Assembly (NCBI GenBank): GCA_016210825.1 | Contig: JACQTM010000365.1 | Coordinates: forward strand, 1 to 15,826 | DNA length: 15,826 nt | DNA from: Hyphomicrobiales bacterium | GTDB taxonomy: Bacteria; Pseudomonadota; Alphaproteobacteria; Rhizobiales; Xanthobacteraceae | Reading direction: 5' to 3' | In this document: positions 1-6,999 of the stretch, piece after piece | How positions within the stretch are numbered: position 1 is the stretch's first letter | Layout: each line of letters starts with the position of its first letter | Notes under the pieces: generated by a model | Seen by the model: the letters and a program-made list of their open reading frames with translations, nothing else | What the model was told of the DNA's origin: nothing | Databases searched by the model: none | Translations under genes and position numbers: made by a program

Positions 1-72
1 GCCTTCTACATGGTCGGCACCATCGAGCAGGCGGTGGAGAAGGGCAAGAAGCTCGCGGCGGAAGCGGCGTAA
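1..72 (+). CDS. atpD: ATP synthase F1 subunit beta, C-terminal end (partial)
   Basis: Frame 1 is open from the left edge and encodes 23 residues, AFYMVGTIEQAVEKGKKLAA then EAA, before a TAA stop at 70-72. The stretch AFYMVG-I-EA matches the usual C-terminal helix of the F1 beta subunit, the catalytic subunit of ATP synthase. The identity is supported by atpC directly downstream on the same strand, which is the normal order at the end of the F1 operon. Only the tail is present, so the nucleotide-binding motifs cannot be checked. Confidence 0.9.
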   Translation, partial: AFYMVGTIEQAVEKGKKLAAEAA

Positions 73-82
73 TTTCACTTCG

Positions 83-178
83 TCGTCCCCGCGAAAGCGG
101 GGACCCATAACCACACCGCTTCAAATTGAATTTGGTGGTTATGGATTCCGGCCCTCGCGCTTCGCGCTCGGCCGGAAC
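83..178. repeat. REP-like palindromic mosaic between atpD and atpC
   Basis: Three stem-loops lie in a row. The first is 86-92 paired with 97-103, a 7-bp stem (TCCCCGC/GCGGGGA) closed by a GAAA tetraloop. The second is 105-114 paired with 135-144 (CCATAACCAC/GTGGTTATGG), whose loop holds a smaller palindrome, 122-127 with 129-134. The third is 146-153 paired with 170-177 (TTCCGGCC/GGCCGGAA), with an inner CGCG-CTT-CGCG. This resembles dispersed intergenic palindromes common in Bradyrhizobium-type genomes; the family assignment comes from memory and was not searched. It fills most of the atpD-atpC gap. Confidence 0.7.
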
Positions 179-199
179 AACAGTCGATAGGGATTGATT

Positions 200-610
200 A
201 TGGCCACGTTTCATTTCGAACTCGTCTCGCCGCAAAAGCTCCTGTTCTCGGGCGAAGTTGAGCAGGTCGATGTGCCGGGCACCGAAGGTGACTTTGGCGT
301 TTTAGCCGAGCACGCGCCGCTCGTTGCCATCGTCAAGCCGGGAATTCTCACGGTCCACAATGCGGGTACGGCCGAAAAAATCGTCGTACTCGGCGGCTTC
401 GCCGAGGTGTCGCCGAAAGGTCTCACCGTGCTGGCAGACGTCGCGACCTCGACCGAGGATTTCGACAACGCCATGATCGCGGCCGAGCTCAAGACCATGG
501 AGGAGAAGGTTGCGCAGATGGAACCTGGCTCCGCGCTTGATCGCGAGATCGCCCGGCTCGATCACTTCAAGACGCTGCAATTTGAGCTCACCGGCACAGC
601 GCTGCATTGA
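200..610 (+). CDS. atpC: ATP synthase F1 subunit epsilon
   Basis: A 136-residue protein of normal length for the F1 epsilon subunit, part of the central rotor stalk at the cytoplasmic face of the membrane; it couples rotation to catalysis and can inhibit ATP hydrolysis. The N-terminal beta-sandwich runs from about residue 1 to 85 and contains the family signature around VDVPGTEGDFGVLAEHAPL (23-41) and GGFAEV (65-70). A helical C-terminal hairpin follows (about 88-130). I chose ATG at 200 because AGGGA at 189-193 lies 6 bases upstream; a TTG two codons earlier (194) is also in frame but lacks such spacing. It follows atpD on the same strand and faces rppH with only 16 bases between the stop codons. 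Confidence 0.95.
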   Translation: MATFHFELVSPQKLLFSGEVEQVDVPGTEGDFGVLAEHAPLVAIVKPGILTVHNAGTAEKIVVLGGFAEVSPKGLTVLADVATSTEDFDNAMIAAELKTMEEKVAQMEPGSALDREIARLDHFKTLQFELTGTALH

Positions 611-626
611 GCGTGCTTGCTTGGCC

Positions 627-1130
627 TTAACTCTTTGCCAAATGTGAGAATTCGGCGACCACCCGCTCATAAACCTTGCGCTTGAATGGGATGATCAGGT
701 CGGGCAAGTTGCGCATCGGTTCCCAGCGCCATTCCACAAATTCGGGATCGTGCCCGTCACCGGGATTTTCGACGTCGATCTCACTATCCTTGCCGGTGAA
801 ACGGAGCGCATACCATTTCTGTTTTTGACCGCGAAATTTTCCCTTCCAGGCCTGGCCGACGATCTCGCGCGGGATGTCGTAAGACAGCCAATCTTCGATC
901 TCTCCGATTTTTTCAACCGAGTGGATATTGGTCTCTTCATAAAGTTCACGTAGCGCGGCCGGATAAGGATCCTCGCCTTCGTCGACGCCGCCCTGCGGCA
1001 TCTGCCAGACATGCGTTTCATCCACATGCTCGGGGCCGCCGATGCGCCGGCCTATGAACACACGGCCATCGCGGTTGAGCACCATCGTGCCGACGCACGG
1101 GCGATAGGGGAGATCTTCAAAGCGGGGCAT
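627..1130 (-). CDS. rppH: RNA pyrophosphohydrolase (Nudix)
   Basis: A 167-residue Nudix hydrolase of the RppH/IalA group. It removes pyrophosphate from 5'-triphosphorylated RNA, which starts mRNA decay, and members also cleave dinucleoside polyphosphates. The Nudix box is complete in its metal-binding part: G47, E53, R61, E62, E65, E66. The box Gly that normally precedes the final hydrophobic residue is Asn68 (EETNI); this position is tolerant. MPQGG (44-48) and the motif PFKR-VYERVV near the C-terminus are RppH-like. I chose ATG at 1130, giving MPRFEDLPYRPCVG; a TTG at 1148 would add six residues but has no ribosome binding site. It lies downstream of the YibQ-like gene, separated by palindromes. 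Confidence 0.92.
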   Translation of the reverse strand: MPRFEDLPYRPCVGTMVLNRDGRVFIGRRIGGPEHVDETHVWQMPQGGVDEGEDPYPAALRELYEETNIHSVEKIGEIEDWLSYDIPREIVGQAWKGKFRGQKQKWYALRFTGKDSEIDVENPGDGHDPEFVEWRWEPMRNLPDLIIPFKRKVYERVVAEFSHLAKS

Positions 1131-1153
1131 GCGACGAAACTCTGACAAATGTC

Positions 1154-1176
1154 ATGGCCGGGCTTGACCCGGCCAT
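1154..1176. repeat. Perfect 9-bp-arm palindrome (REP-like)
   Basis: ATGGCCGGG (1154-1162) and CCCGGCCAT (1168-1176) are perfect inverted repeats around a 5-base loop. The sequence resembles a dispersed REP-type palindrome of Hyphomicrobiales. It sits just upstream of rppH. Confidence 0.65.
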
Positions 1177-1213
1177 CTCGCTTAGGTGAGCACGGCTGAG
1201 ATTTCCTGTCGAG

Positions 1214-1284
1214 ATCACCGGGTCTCGCGCCTTTGGCGCGGCCCGGTGATGATCGCACCGATTGCTGTCGCAATCGATGCGATC
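1214..1284 (-). terminator. Two stem-loops after the YibQ-like gene (possible terminator)
   Basis: Reading down the - strand from the deacetylase-like gene, the first structure is 1251-1257 with 1278-1284, continued by 1259-1265 with 1270-1276, a near-perfect 34-base palindrome with one mismatch. It overlaps the first base of that gene's TGA stop (1285-1283). The second is 1214-1222 with 1242-1250 plus inner 1226-1231 with 1235-1240, and contains CGCGCC-TTT-GGCGCG. No T-run follows, so the terminator role is uncertain. They may equally be REP-type elements. Confidence 0.45.
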
Positions 1285-2452
1285 AGCTCGATTTCGCCTT
1301 GACCGCCGCGGCGCTGATCGGCACCAGTATGACGCCACGCGCTGTTGCCGCCTTCGCCCATCGCGCGATGCGCTCAATCGAGACCGGCAATGCCGTCGCC
1401 GCGCCCACGACAAGGCCGCGCTCACGCGCAATCGTCTCAAGACGCGCCAGCGCTTTGTCGATCTCGACGCGCGTTGGCACCGCATCGACCACGATCTCAG
1501 CCTTGGCGAACGGCAGCTTATTGGCTCCCGCCATCTGGCTTGTGAGGCTGCGCGGCGACGAACCGTCATCCACATAAATCAGTCCGCGCTTGGCGATCTC
1601 GCGCAGCACCGACGCGATCGGACGGTCGGATGCGGTGAATCGCGCGCCCATGTAATTTGTTATTCCCACATAGCCTTGAAAGCGGCTCATCAACCAATGC
1701 AGGCGATCGATGTTCTGCTCGGGTGCGAGCGAGGTCAGCAATGTCTGCGGGCCGGGGTCGTTGTCGGGATAATCGAACGGTTCCATCGGCACCTGCAACA
1801 GCACTTCATGACCTCCGGAACGCGCACGCTCGACCAATTTCGCAACGTCAACCGTGTAGGGCGTAAAGGCCAGCGTGACCGGCCCCGGTAATTTGTTCAG
1901 CGCCTCGGCGGTGCTGTTGGCGCCAACGCCGAGGCTGCCGACGATGAGCGCGATACGCGGGCCGTCTGGACTTCCCTGCGCGGTTTTCACCGGCTGCGCG
2001 TAGACATCCGATGGTCGCGTGCCGTCGGTGGCGATTTGCGGCAACAGACCGTGGCGCGATTTTTCGATCAACCGCTTGTCGATTCCCGGGTTCTGCTGTG
2101 GACGAGCCGATGCCGCGACCTGCACCTCCTGTCGCTGGCCGCTCGACCCATCGATAACCGTCACGGTTTGTGTCGCCGGCGCCGCAGCGGGGGGCTGAGC
2201 TGCAGGCGGTTGAACCACTGCAGTCTTCGCCTCGTCGGCCTTTATCGAATCGGCCTGCGGCCGCTCCGTCGCAACGACGGCTATGGGCTCACCACCCAGG
2301 GGATCTTCCACCAGCGCCGTCCAAAGCACGAAGACAAGCACAAACAGGCCGAGCACGCCGGCCAGCGCCTGCAGCAATAACGTCGGTAGCGCCAGGCCGT
2401 GTCGCTTCGTCTTGTGCTGGCCGAGAGGCGCGTTCAGGTCATCCGTTGCCAC
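1283..2452 (-). CDS. Divergent polysaccharide deacetylase family protein (YibQ-like)
   Basis: A 389-residue protein with a cytoplasmic N-terminus, one membrane segment (about 23-46), a Pro/Ala-rich linker (about 60-160) and a periplasmic domain (about 165-385) of the divergent polysaccharide deacetylase (YibQ, DUF610) family. Family marks are LPGPVTLAFTPY (188-199), GHEVLLQVPMEP (214-225), a GITNYMGARFT stretch (263-273), YVDDGSS (293-299) and VDAVPTR (322-328). Two expected metal-site positions are changed: the usual Asp-Asp before Leu-Gly reads Gly-Ser (172-173), and the usual His in N-H-M-G reads Tyr (267). It may therefore be a non-catalytic glycan-binding or scaffold protein (inference). 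Start is GTG at 2452 with GAGGG about 10 bases upstream. The neighbours ctpA and envC suggest an envelope role. Substrate unknown. Confidence 0.85.
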   Translation of the reverse strand: MATDDLNAPLGQHKTKRHGLALPTLLLQALAGVLGLFVLVFVLWTALVEDPLGGEPIAVVATERPQADSIKADEAKTAVVQPPAAQPPAAAPATQTVTVIDGSSGQRQEVQVAASARPQQNPGIDKRLIEKSRHGLLPQIATDGTRPSDVYAQPVKTAQGSPDGPRIALIVGSLGVGANSTAEALNKLPGPVTLAFTPYTVDVAKLVERARSGGHEVLLQVPMEPFDYPDNDPGPQTLLTSLAPEQNIDRLHWLMSRFQGYVGITNYMGARFTASDRPIASVLREIAKRGLIYVDDGSSPRSLTSQMAGANKLPFAKAEIVVDAVPTRVEIDKALARLETIARERGLVVGAATALPVSIERIARWAKAATARGVILVPISAAAVKAKSS

Positions 2453-2483
2453 GGACTAGAAACCCTCGCGAATCATGGCGTGG

Positions 2484-2492
2484 AGTCTAGCA
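2484..2492 (-). promoter_or_regulatory. Possible extended -10 promoter for the YibQ-like gene
   Basis: On the - strand this reads TGC-TAGACT, an extended -10 form, 31 bases before the GTG start. No good -35 was found at standard spacing. It lies just beyond the terminator-like hairpin of ctpA, where a new promoter would be needed. Weak evidence. Confidence 0.3.
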
Positions 2493-2531
2493 CGGGGGTG
2501 TAAATGCATGCGTTAACCCGCGGCCTGGGCG

Positions 2532-2561
2532 AAAACGAACGGGGCGGCCAATGGCCGCCCC
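2532..2561 (-). terminator. Rho-independent-like terminator of ctpA
   Basis: GGGGCGGCC (2541-2549) pairs perfectly with GGCCGCCCC (2553-2561) around an AAT loop. On the - strand the stem is followed by GTTCGTTTTC, a short T-rich tract. It begins 26 bases after the ctpA stop codon. The T-tract is interrupted, so efficiency is uncertain. Confidence 0.65.
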
Positions 2562-2587
2562 GCTGGCAGTGCGAAAATTAGCCGGCA

Positions 2588-3925
2588 TTAATTCGGCACA
2601 GCCGCCTTCTTGTTCGGCGGGAAAGCCGCATTGACGACTTTTCCGCGCAGCAGATCGAGCGCATTCTGCAGTGCCTTGTCGTTCTTGGCATCCGGCGGAA
2701 CATAAGCTTGCGAGCCGGCTCCCTCTTGGCCATCGCCCTTCAGATGGCCACGCAGGGACGCCTCACCCTTGGTATCGGCGCGCGCCTTCAATTCGTCAGG
2801 CACATCTTGCAACACCTCGATATCCGGCGAAATTCCCTTCGCCTGAATCGTGCGCCCCGATGGGGTGTAGTAGCGCGCCGTTGTCAGCCGCAGCGCGCCA
2901 TTTCCCGAGCCAAGCGGGATAATGGTCTGAACCGAGCCCTTGCCGAAGGAGCGCGTGCCGATCACGGTCGCGCGCTTGTGGTCTTGCAATGCGCCGGCAA
3001 CGATCTCAGACGCCGATGCTGAGCCGCCATTGATCAGCACGATGATCGGCTTGCCCTTGGTGAGATCCCCACCGCGGGCAACGAAACGCTGCGTCTCCTC
3101 GACGTTACGCCCGCGCGTCGAGACGACCTCACCTTTTTCCAGGAAAGTACCAGAAACGGAAATGGCTTGGTCGAGCAAGCCGCCCGGATTGTTGCGCAAA
3201 TCGAGGACATAACCTTTGAGCTTGTTGACCGTGATTTGCGACGTCAGATCGGCGATCGCTTTCTTCGTGAATTCGGTCGTCTGCTCATTGAATTGCGTGA
3301 TACGTATATAAGCCACGTCTTCTTCGGCCCGCGAACGCACCGAGCGGACGCGGATGACGTCGCGCACGATCGTAACTTCAATCGGATTATCCTGGCCCTT
3401 GCGCCTGATCTTGAGTTTGATCTTGGTGTTGACCGGCCCGCGCATCTTTTCAACGGCTTGGTTCAGGGTCAGACCCTGAACTGCCTCATCGTCCAGATGG
3501 GTGATGATATCGTTGGCCATAACGCCGGCCTTGGCAGCGGGCGTCTCGTCGATTGGCGAAACGACCTTGACCAAGCCCTCTTCCATTGTGACTTCGATTC
3601 CAAGACCTCCGAATTCGCCGCGGGTTTGCACCTGCATATCGCGGAAGCTCTTCGCATCCATATAACTTGAATGCGGATCGAGGCCAGCGAGCATGCCGTT
3701 GATTGCCGACTCAACGAGCTTGGAATCCTCGGGCTTTTCGACGTAATCGGAGCGCACACGTTCAAAGACGTCACCGAAGAGATTGAGTTGACGGTAAGTG
3801 TCCGACGCGGCTGCAGCCGCTTTCGCGCTGAAACCGGTGAGTACGGAACGCGGCTGAATGGCAAGCAGCGTCAGGGCCGCGCCCGTCGCCGCACCGAGGA
3901 GAACCAGGATTGTCTTGCGCATCAT
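2588..3925 (-). CDS. ctpA: C-terminal processing peptidase (S41 family)
   Basis: A 445-residue periplasmic serine protease of the CtpA/Prc family, which trims or degrades envelope proteins from the C-terminus. An N-terminal export signal or anchor is visible (about 1-38). The PDZ domain spans about 103-190 (GGLGIEV at 106-112) and the S41 domain about 200-365. The Ser-Lys pair is present: S304 in GGSASASEI and K329 in FGKGSVQ, 25 residues apart as in Prc and CtpB, with Q333 four residues after the Lys. LDLRNNPGG (241-249) is typical. The ATG at 3925 overlaps the envC-like stop by four bases (ATGA), and AAAAGG lies upstream, so translation is probably coupled. A hairpin follows the gene. Substrate unknown. 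Confidence 0.93.
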   Translation of the reverse strand: MMRKTILVLLGAATGAALTLLAIQPRSVLTGFSAKAAAAASDTYRQLNLFGDVFERVRSDYVEKPEDSKLVESAINGMLAGLDPHSSYMDAKSFRDMQVQTRGEFGGLGIEVTMEEGLVKVVSPIDETPAAKAGVMANDIITHLDDEAVQGLTLNQAVEKMRGPVNTKIKLKIRRKGQDNPIEVTIVRDVIRVRSVRSRAEEDVAYIRITQFNEQTTEFTKKAIADLTSQITVNKLKGYVLDLRNNPGGLLDQAISVSGTFLEKGEVVSTRGRNVEETQRFVARGGDLTKGKPIIVLINGGSASASEIVAGALQDHKRATVIGTRSFGKGSVQTIIPLGSGNGALRLTTARYYTPSGRTIQAKGISPDIEVLQDVPDELKARADTKGEASLRGHLKGDGQEGAGSQAYVPPDAKNDKALQNALDLLRGKVVNAAFPPNKKAAVPN

Positions 3926-5283
3926 CCGCGAACCTTTTCGCCTTCGCTAGTCGCCCACCATGGGCTTGGATCGACGGGTGCCCCGTCCTTCCGGAATTCG
4001 ACGTAGAGAGCCGGTTGAGAAGAGCCGATCGACACGGTGGCGGCCGTCTTCGATCCGCCCCCCATCACAGCTACGGGTTCCCCAGTCAATACGAATTGAC
4101 CGAGGTCGACGGAAATCCGCTCCATCCCCGCGAGTAGCACATAATACCCGCCGCCCGCGTTCAGGATCAAGAGTTGACCATATGAGCGGAATGGACCGGC
4201 GTATACTACCCATCCGTCGCATGGTGCGGTGACCTGGGCACCGGCGCGCGTCGCAAGCCCGATCCCCTTTTCGGTTCCACCGAGACCATCCGCGGTGCCG
4301 AAATCGCGGATTTTTATGCCGGTAACCGGCAATGGTAGCAGGCCTTTGGCCGAGGCGAATGCCACAGCTGGAACCAGACGCCCCGGATCGTTGAGCGCTG
4401 CAAGGTTAGGCCGGCCGCTCGACGGTTTGGCCGACTCGGCAGCGCGTGCAGCCGCCCGCGCGGCACGGTTAGCGCTGTCGAGGCCCTTTTCCAGGGTTGC
4501 GATCAAATCTTTGAGATTTTCGGCCTGCCGCGCCAGCGCAAAGGCGTTTTGCCGCTCGGCTTCCATCGCCTTTTCGGTCTCGACCTGCCGCTTTTGGCGG
4601 TGCTCCACCAATAGCGTCATGCGCCGGGTATCCTCGGACAACGTGGCGAGATCGCGCGCAAGCTTTGCTTTTTCCCCGGCAATGTCGTCGCGAAGGCGAA
4701 CGAATTCGGCAAGCTCGGCTGCGAGCGTCGCCGTCTTCAGGCGCATATCGGGCAGAACGGCACCAAGCAGGATCGCCGATCGAACCGATTGTAAAGCGTC
4801 CTCCGGCCGGGCAAGGAGCGCGGGCGGCGGGCGGCGGCCCATGCGCTGCAGCGCTGCCAGCACCTCGGCAATATCGGCGCGCTTTGCCTCGAATGATTGA
4901 CGCGCCATCCGCTCCTTCTCCTCAAGCGGCTTGAGTCGCGCCTCGGTGGCGCTGAGATCGCCCTCGATTTTGCGTACGCGTATCGCGGTCTCGACGAGCG
5001 CTAAATTGAGCCGGCGGCGATCGGCGCCAAGATCGTCGATCTCGCGTTTAAGTTTCTGCTCGGCGGCAGCCGCTTTCTTCTGTTCCACGCGAACGGCGTC
5101 AAGTTCGCGGTCGCGTGCGTTCAAAGCGTCGGCCGGATTCTTGGGGTCCGCCTGCGCCATGCGAACGTATTGCGGCCGCGGATCGGCAAAAGCTGCAGCG
5201 GTGCCAACCGACAGAGCCAGACCTATAACGAGGGTCATGGTCCAGCCGGGTTCGAAACGCGTGCACGAAAAATTCAAAATCAT
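3922..5283 (-). CDS. EnvC-like murein hydrolase activator (degenerate LytM/M23 domain)
   Basis: A 453-residue exported protein: signal peptide (about 1-33), a long charged coiled-coil region (about 53-275) and a C-terminal LytM/M23 fold (about 339-440). EnvC-type proteins activate periplasmic cell-wall amidases at division. The M23 core is recognisable in VTAPCDGWVVYAGPFRSYGQ (351-370) and LYVEFRKDG (426-434). The zinc ligands are missing: the H-x-G-x-D region reads KGIGLATRAG and the H-x-H region reads LYVEF. This is the expected state for an activator rather than an enzyme. I chose ATG at 5283, preceded by a G-rich stretch; TTG at 5316 and ATG at 5238 are alternatives. The stop overlaps the ctpA start. 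Its partner amidase is not in this window. Confidence 0.87.
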   Translation of the reverse strand: MILNFSCTRFEPGWTMTLVIGLALSVGTAAAFADPRPQYVRMAQADPKNPADALNARDRELDAVRVEQKKAAAAEQKLKREIDDLGADRRRLNLALVETAIRVRKIEGDLSATEARLKPLEEKERMARQSFEAKRADIAEVLAALQRMGRRPPPALLARPEDALQSVRSAILLGAVLPDMRLKTATLAAELAEFVRLRDDIAGEKAKLARDLATLSEDTRRMTLLVEHRQKRQVETEKAMEAERQNAFALARQAENLKDLIATLEKGLDSANRAARAAARAAESAKPSSGRPNLAALNDPGRLVPAVAFASAKGLLPLPVTGIKIRDFGTADGLGGTEKGIGLATRAGAQVTAPCDGWVVYAGPFRSYGQLLILNAGGGYYVLLAGMERISVDLGQFVLTGEPVAVMGGGSKTAATVSIGSSQPALYVEFRKDGAPVDPSPWWATSEGEKVRG

Positions 5284-5352
5284 GACCACCCCATCAGGCG
5301 TGGGAATCAAAGGCAATCTTAAGGCAAAGCCGCGTCACGCACCGAAGATTGA

Positions 5353-5835
5353 TCATGAACGGTGATAAGGGTGCCCCGACAGGATCGTGACCGCTCGATA
5401 AAGCTGCTCCAGTAGCATCGTCCGTATCAATTGATGCGGCCAAGTGACTGCACCGAAGGCGAGCCGAAGAACGGCCTTTTCGCGCAGCGCTGGTGCCAGA
5501 CCGTCAGGGCCGCCGATAATGAAGGCGGCAGCCGTCCGTCCAGCTTCGCGCCATCGGCGTAAATGTTCGGCAAGCGCCTTGCTCGAGAGATTCTCGCCAT
5601 GTTCGTCGAGCAGGATCACCGCCGCGCCTTCGGGCAGAATGTTTGCCAATGCTATTGATTCCTCAAGCATGCGCTTGTCAGCTTCGTGCGCGCGACTTTC
5701 CCGGATCTCGATGATTTCGACCTCACGCAGGCCCACGCCGCGGCCAGATTGGATCATGCGCTTACGATAGCGCTCGGCAAGCTCGGTTTCCGGGCCGTGT
5801 TTCAGTCGGCCAACCGCGAGCACGAGGAGCCGCAT
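5353..5835 (-). CDS. rlmH: 23S rRNA (pseudouridine1915-N3)-methyltransferase
   Basis: A 160-residue SPOUT-class methyltransferase, the normal length for RlmH. It uses S-adenosylmethionine to methylate pseudouridine 1915 in helix 69 of 23S rRNA on assembled 70S ribosomes. Family motifs are LLDEHGE (75-81), FIIGGPDG (105-112), the knot stretch TWPHQLIRTMLLEQLYRA (131-148) and the C-terminal HPYHR (155-159). The start is ATG at 5835. The ribosome binding site is weak (CAGG at 5 bases), and the gap from rsfS is only 18 bases, so expression probably depends on the upstream gene. rsfS-rlmH pairing is widespread in bacteria, which supports the call. Confidence 0.95.
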   Translation of the reverse strand: MRLLVLAVGRLKHGPETELAERYRKRMIQSGRGVGLREVEIIEIRESRAHEADKRMLEESIALANILPEGAAVILLDEHGENLSSKALAEHLRRWREAGRTAAAFIIGGPDGLAPALREKAVLRLAFGAVTWPHQLIRTMLLEQLYRAVTILSGHPYHRS

Positions 5836-5853
5836 AGCCTGTGGCTCGCGGCC

Positions 5854-6207
5854 TCAGCTGGTGCGGCGTCTGCCTGCGCCGCCACCCGCCCACATCTTTT
5901 CAAGATTATAGAAGGTACGCACCTCGGGCCGGAAGATGTGGACGATGACGTCGCCCGCATCGATCAGCACCCAATCGCAATGTGGTGTGCCTTCCACCCG
6001 AACTCGGGGCAGGCCTGCGTCGTCAAGATCCTTGACGAGATGATCCGCAACCGCGCTGACATGGCGGTTGGAGCGGCCGGAGGCCACAATCATGGCATCG
6101 CCGATGGACGTCTTGCCGCGAAGATCGATGGTGACCACATCCTCAGCCTTCATGTCATCGAGGCGCGCGAGGACAATGCGAAGGGTCTCCTCGGCGTTCG
6201 GACGCAC
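5854..6207 (-). CDS. rsfS: Ribosomal silencing factor RsfS
   Basis: A 117-residue RsfS/Iojap protein. RsfS binds uL14 on the 50S subunit and blocks joining with 30S when nutrients are scarce. The full core is present: TIDLRGKTSIGDAMIVASG (26-44), SNRHVSAVADHL (46-57), VEGTPHCDWVLIDAGDVIVH (71-90) and FRPEVRTFYNLEKMW (92-106). A short Gly/Arg tail follows. The only usual start codon in this stretch is GTG at 6207, which has no ribosome binding site. The frame stays open upstream, and a CTG at 6267 has AAGGAAGGG (6279-6271) just before it; starting there adds 20 residues resembling the longer N-termini of bradyrhizobial RsfS. The true start is therefore uncertain. It lies between nadD and rlmH. 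Confidence 0.93.
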   Translation of the reverse strand: MRPNAEETLRIVLARLDDMKAEDVVTIDLRGKTSIGDAMIVASGRSNRHVSAVADHLVKDLDDAGLPRVRVEGTPHCDWVLIDAGDVIVHIFRPEVRTFYNLEKMWAGGGAGRRRTS

Positions 6208-6270
6208 CTTGGAGACCGATTCGGGTCTGGATCCACTGCCAGCCCGAGAGATTACCGATGTGATCAGAGG

Positions 6271-6279
6271 CCCTTCCTT
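6271..6279 (-). promoter_or_regulatory. Strong Shine-Dalgarno upstream of a CTG, candidate true rsfS start
   Basis: The - strand reads AAGGAAGGG, ending 3 bases before a CTG at 6267-6265 that is in frame with rsfS; AGGA lies 7 bases from it. The annotated GTG 60 bases downstream has no comparable site. Confidence 0.45.
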
Positions 6280-6363
6280 TCGGCTATTGGCCGCTTCCTA
6301 TTCCGAGACTCACAGCGCAGCTCAAAGATAGTCACGCCCCCGCGAAGGTTTCAACCTCCCACT

Positions 6364-6999
6364 TTAGCCCTTCTTGGCGGCGGCACGTATGGCCGTCGAG
6401 GATAGGGTGGATTTCAGCCCGTGAAGGAAAACCCAGACCGGCGGCTGGCGCGTTATGAGCGATCCGGCGAGACGTTCGGCGATGCGGGCACTCGCAAGTT
6501 GACTGGCTGCCGGCCCCGACAATGCCGCTTGTACCCCACCACGGTCGATAACCGCGATGGGAACGAGACCCGCAATTCCAAGCCAATTCTTCCAGCGATG
6601 AAACTGTTTCAGATTGTCCGCGCCCATAATCCAGACGAAACGCACGCCGGGGCATTCGACCATTAGATACGCAATCGTATCGTAACTGTATTGCGTTCCG
6701 ATGACGGCCTCGAGTCCGGTGACATCGATACGCGGGTGGTCAGCTACCTCCTGGGCAGCTGCGATTCGAACATCGATGGGAGTGAGAGTGCGTGTGTCCT
6801 TGAGCGGGTTTCCAGGCGTTACAAGCCACCAGATTCGATCAAGCCTCAGCCTTTTCATGGCGAAAAGGCTGATCGCGCGATGCGCGGCATGGGGTGGATT
6901 GAAGGAACCACCGAGGAGCCCAATCCGCAAGCCCGGTGCGTGTAGCGGCAATTTGAGGCGTTGCGACGCGGGGACTTTCTGCGCCGGACGGCTTTTCAC
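6364..6999 (-). CDS. nadD: Nicotinate-nucleotide adenylyltransferase
   Basis: A 211-residue nucleotidyltransferase that joins ATP and nicotinate mononucleotide to give deamido-NAD, a step common to NAD synthesis and salvage. The fold's signature GGSFNPPHAAH (30-40) carries the two histidines that bind ATP, and the second motif SSTAIR (200-205) is present near the C-terminus. WIMGADNLKQFHRWKNW (123-139) is typical of NadD. The GTG start at 6999 overlaps the proA stop by four bases (GTGA), suggesting translational coupling; no strong ribosome binding site was seen. About 20 residues precede the catalytic fold, so a later start is possible. nadD followed by rsfS and rlmH is a common bacterial order. 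Confidence 0.94.
   Translation of the reverse strand: MKSRPAQKVPASQRLKLPLHAPGLRIGLLGGSFNPPHAAHRAISLFAMKRLRLDRIWWLVTPGNPLKDTRTLTPIDVRIAAAQEVADHPRIDVTGLEAVIGTQYSYDTIAYLMVECPGVRFVWIMGADNLKQFHRWKNWLGIAGLVPIAVIDRGGVQAALSGPAASQLASARIAERLAGSLITRQPPVWVFLHGLKSTLSSTAIRAAAKKG

Noticed and set aside
83..178. CRISPR-like array
   Set aside because: The hairpins differ from one another, with no regular repeat-spacer pattern and no cas genes in the window.
1131..1148. TTG start of rppH at 1148
   Set aside because: No ribosome binding site precedes it, and the six added residues are not typical; ATG at 1130 gives a family-like N-terminus.
4229..4900. 223-codon + strand ORF opposite the envC-like gene
   Set aside because: The product is a Ser/Arg/Ala-rich shadow typical of antisense frames in high G+C coiled-coil genes.
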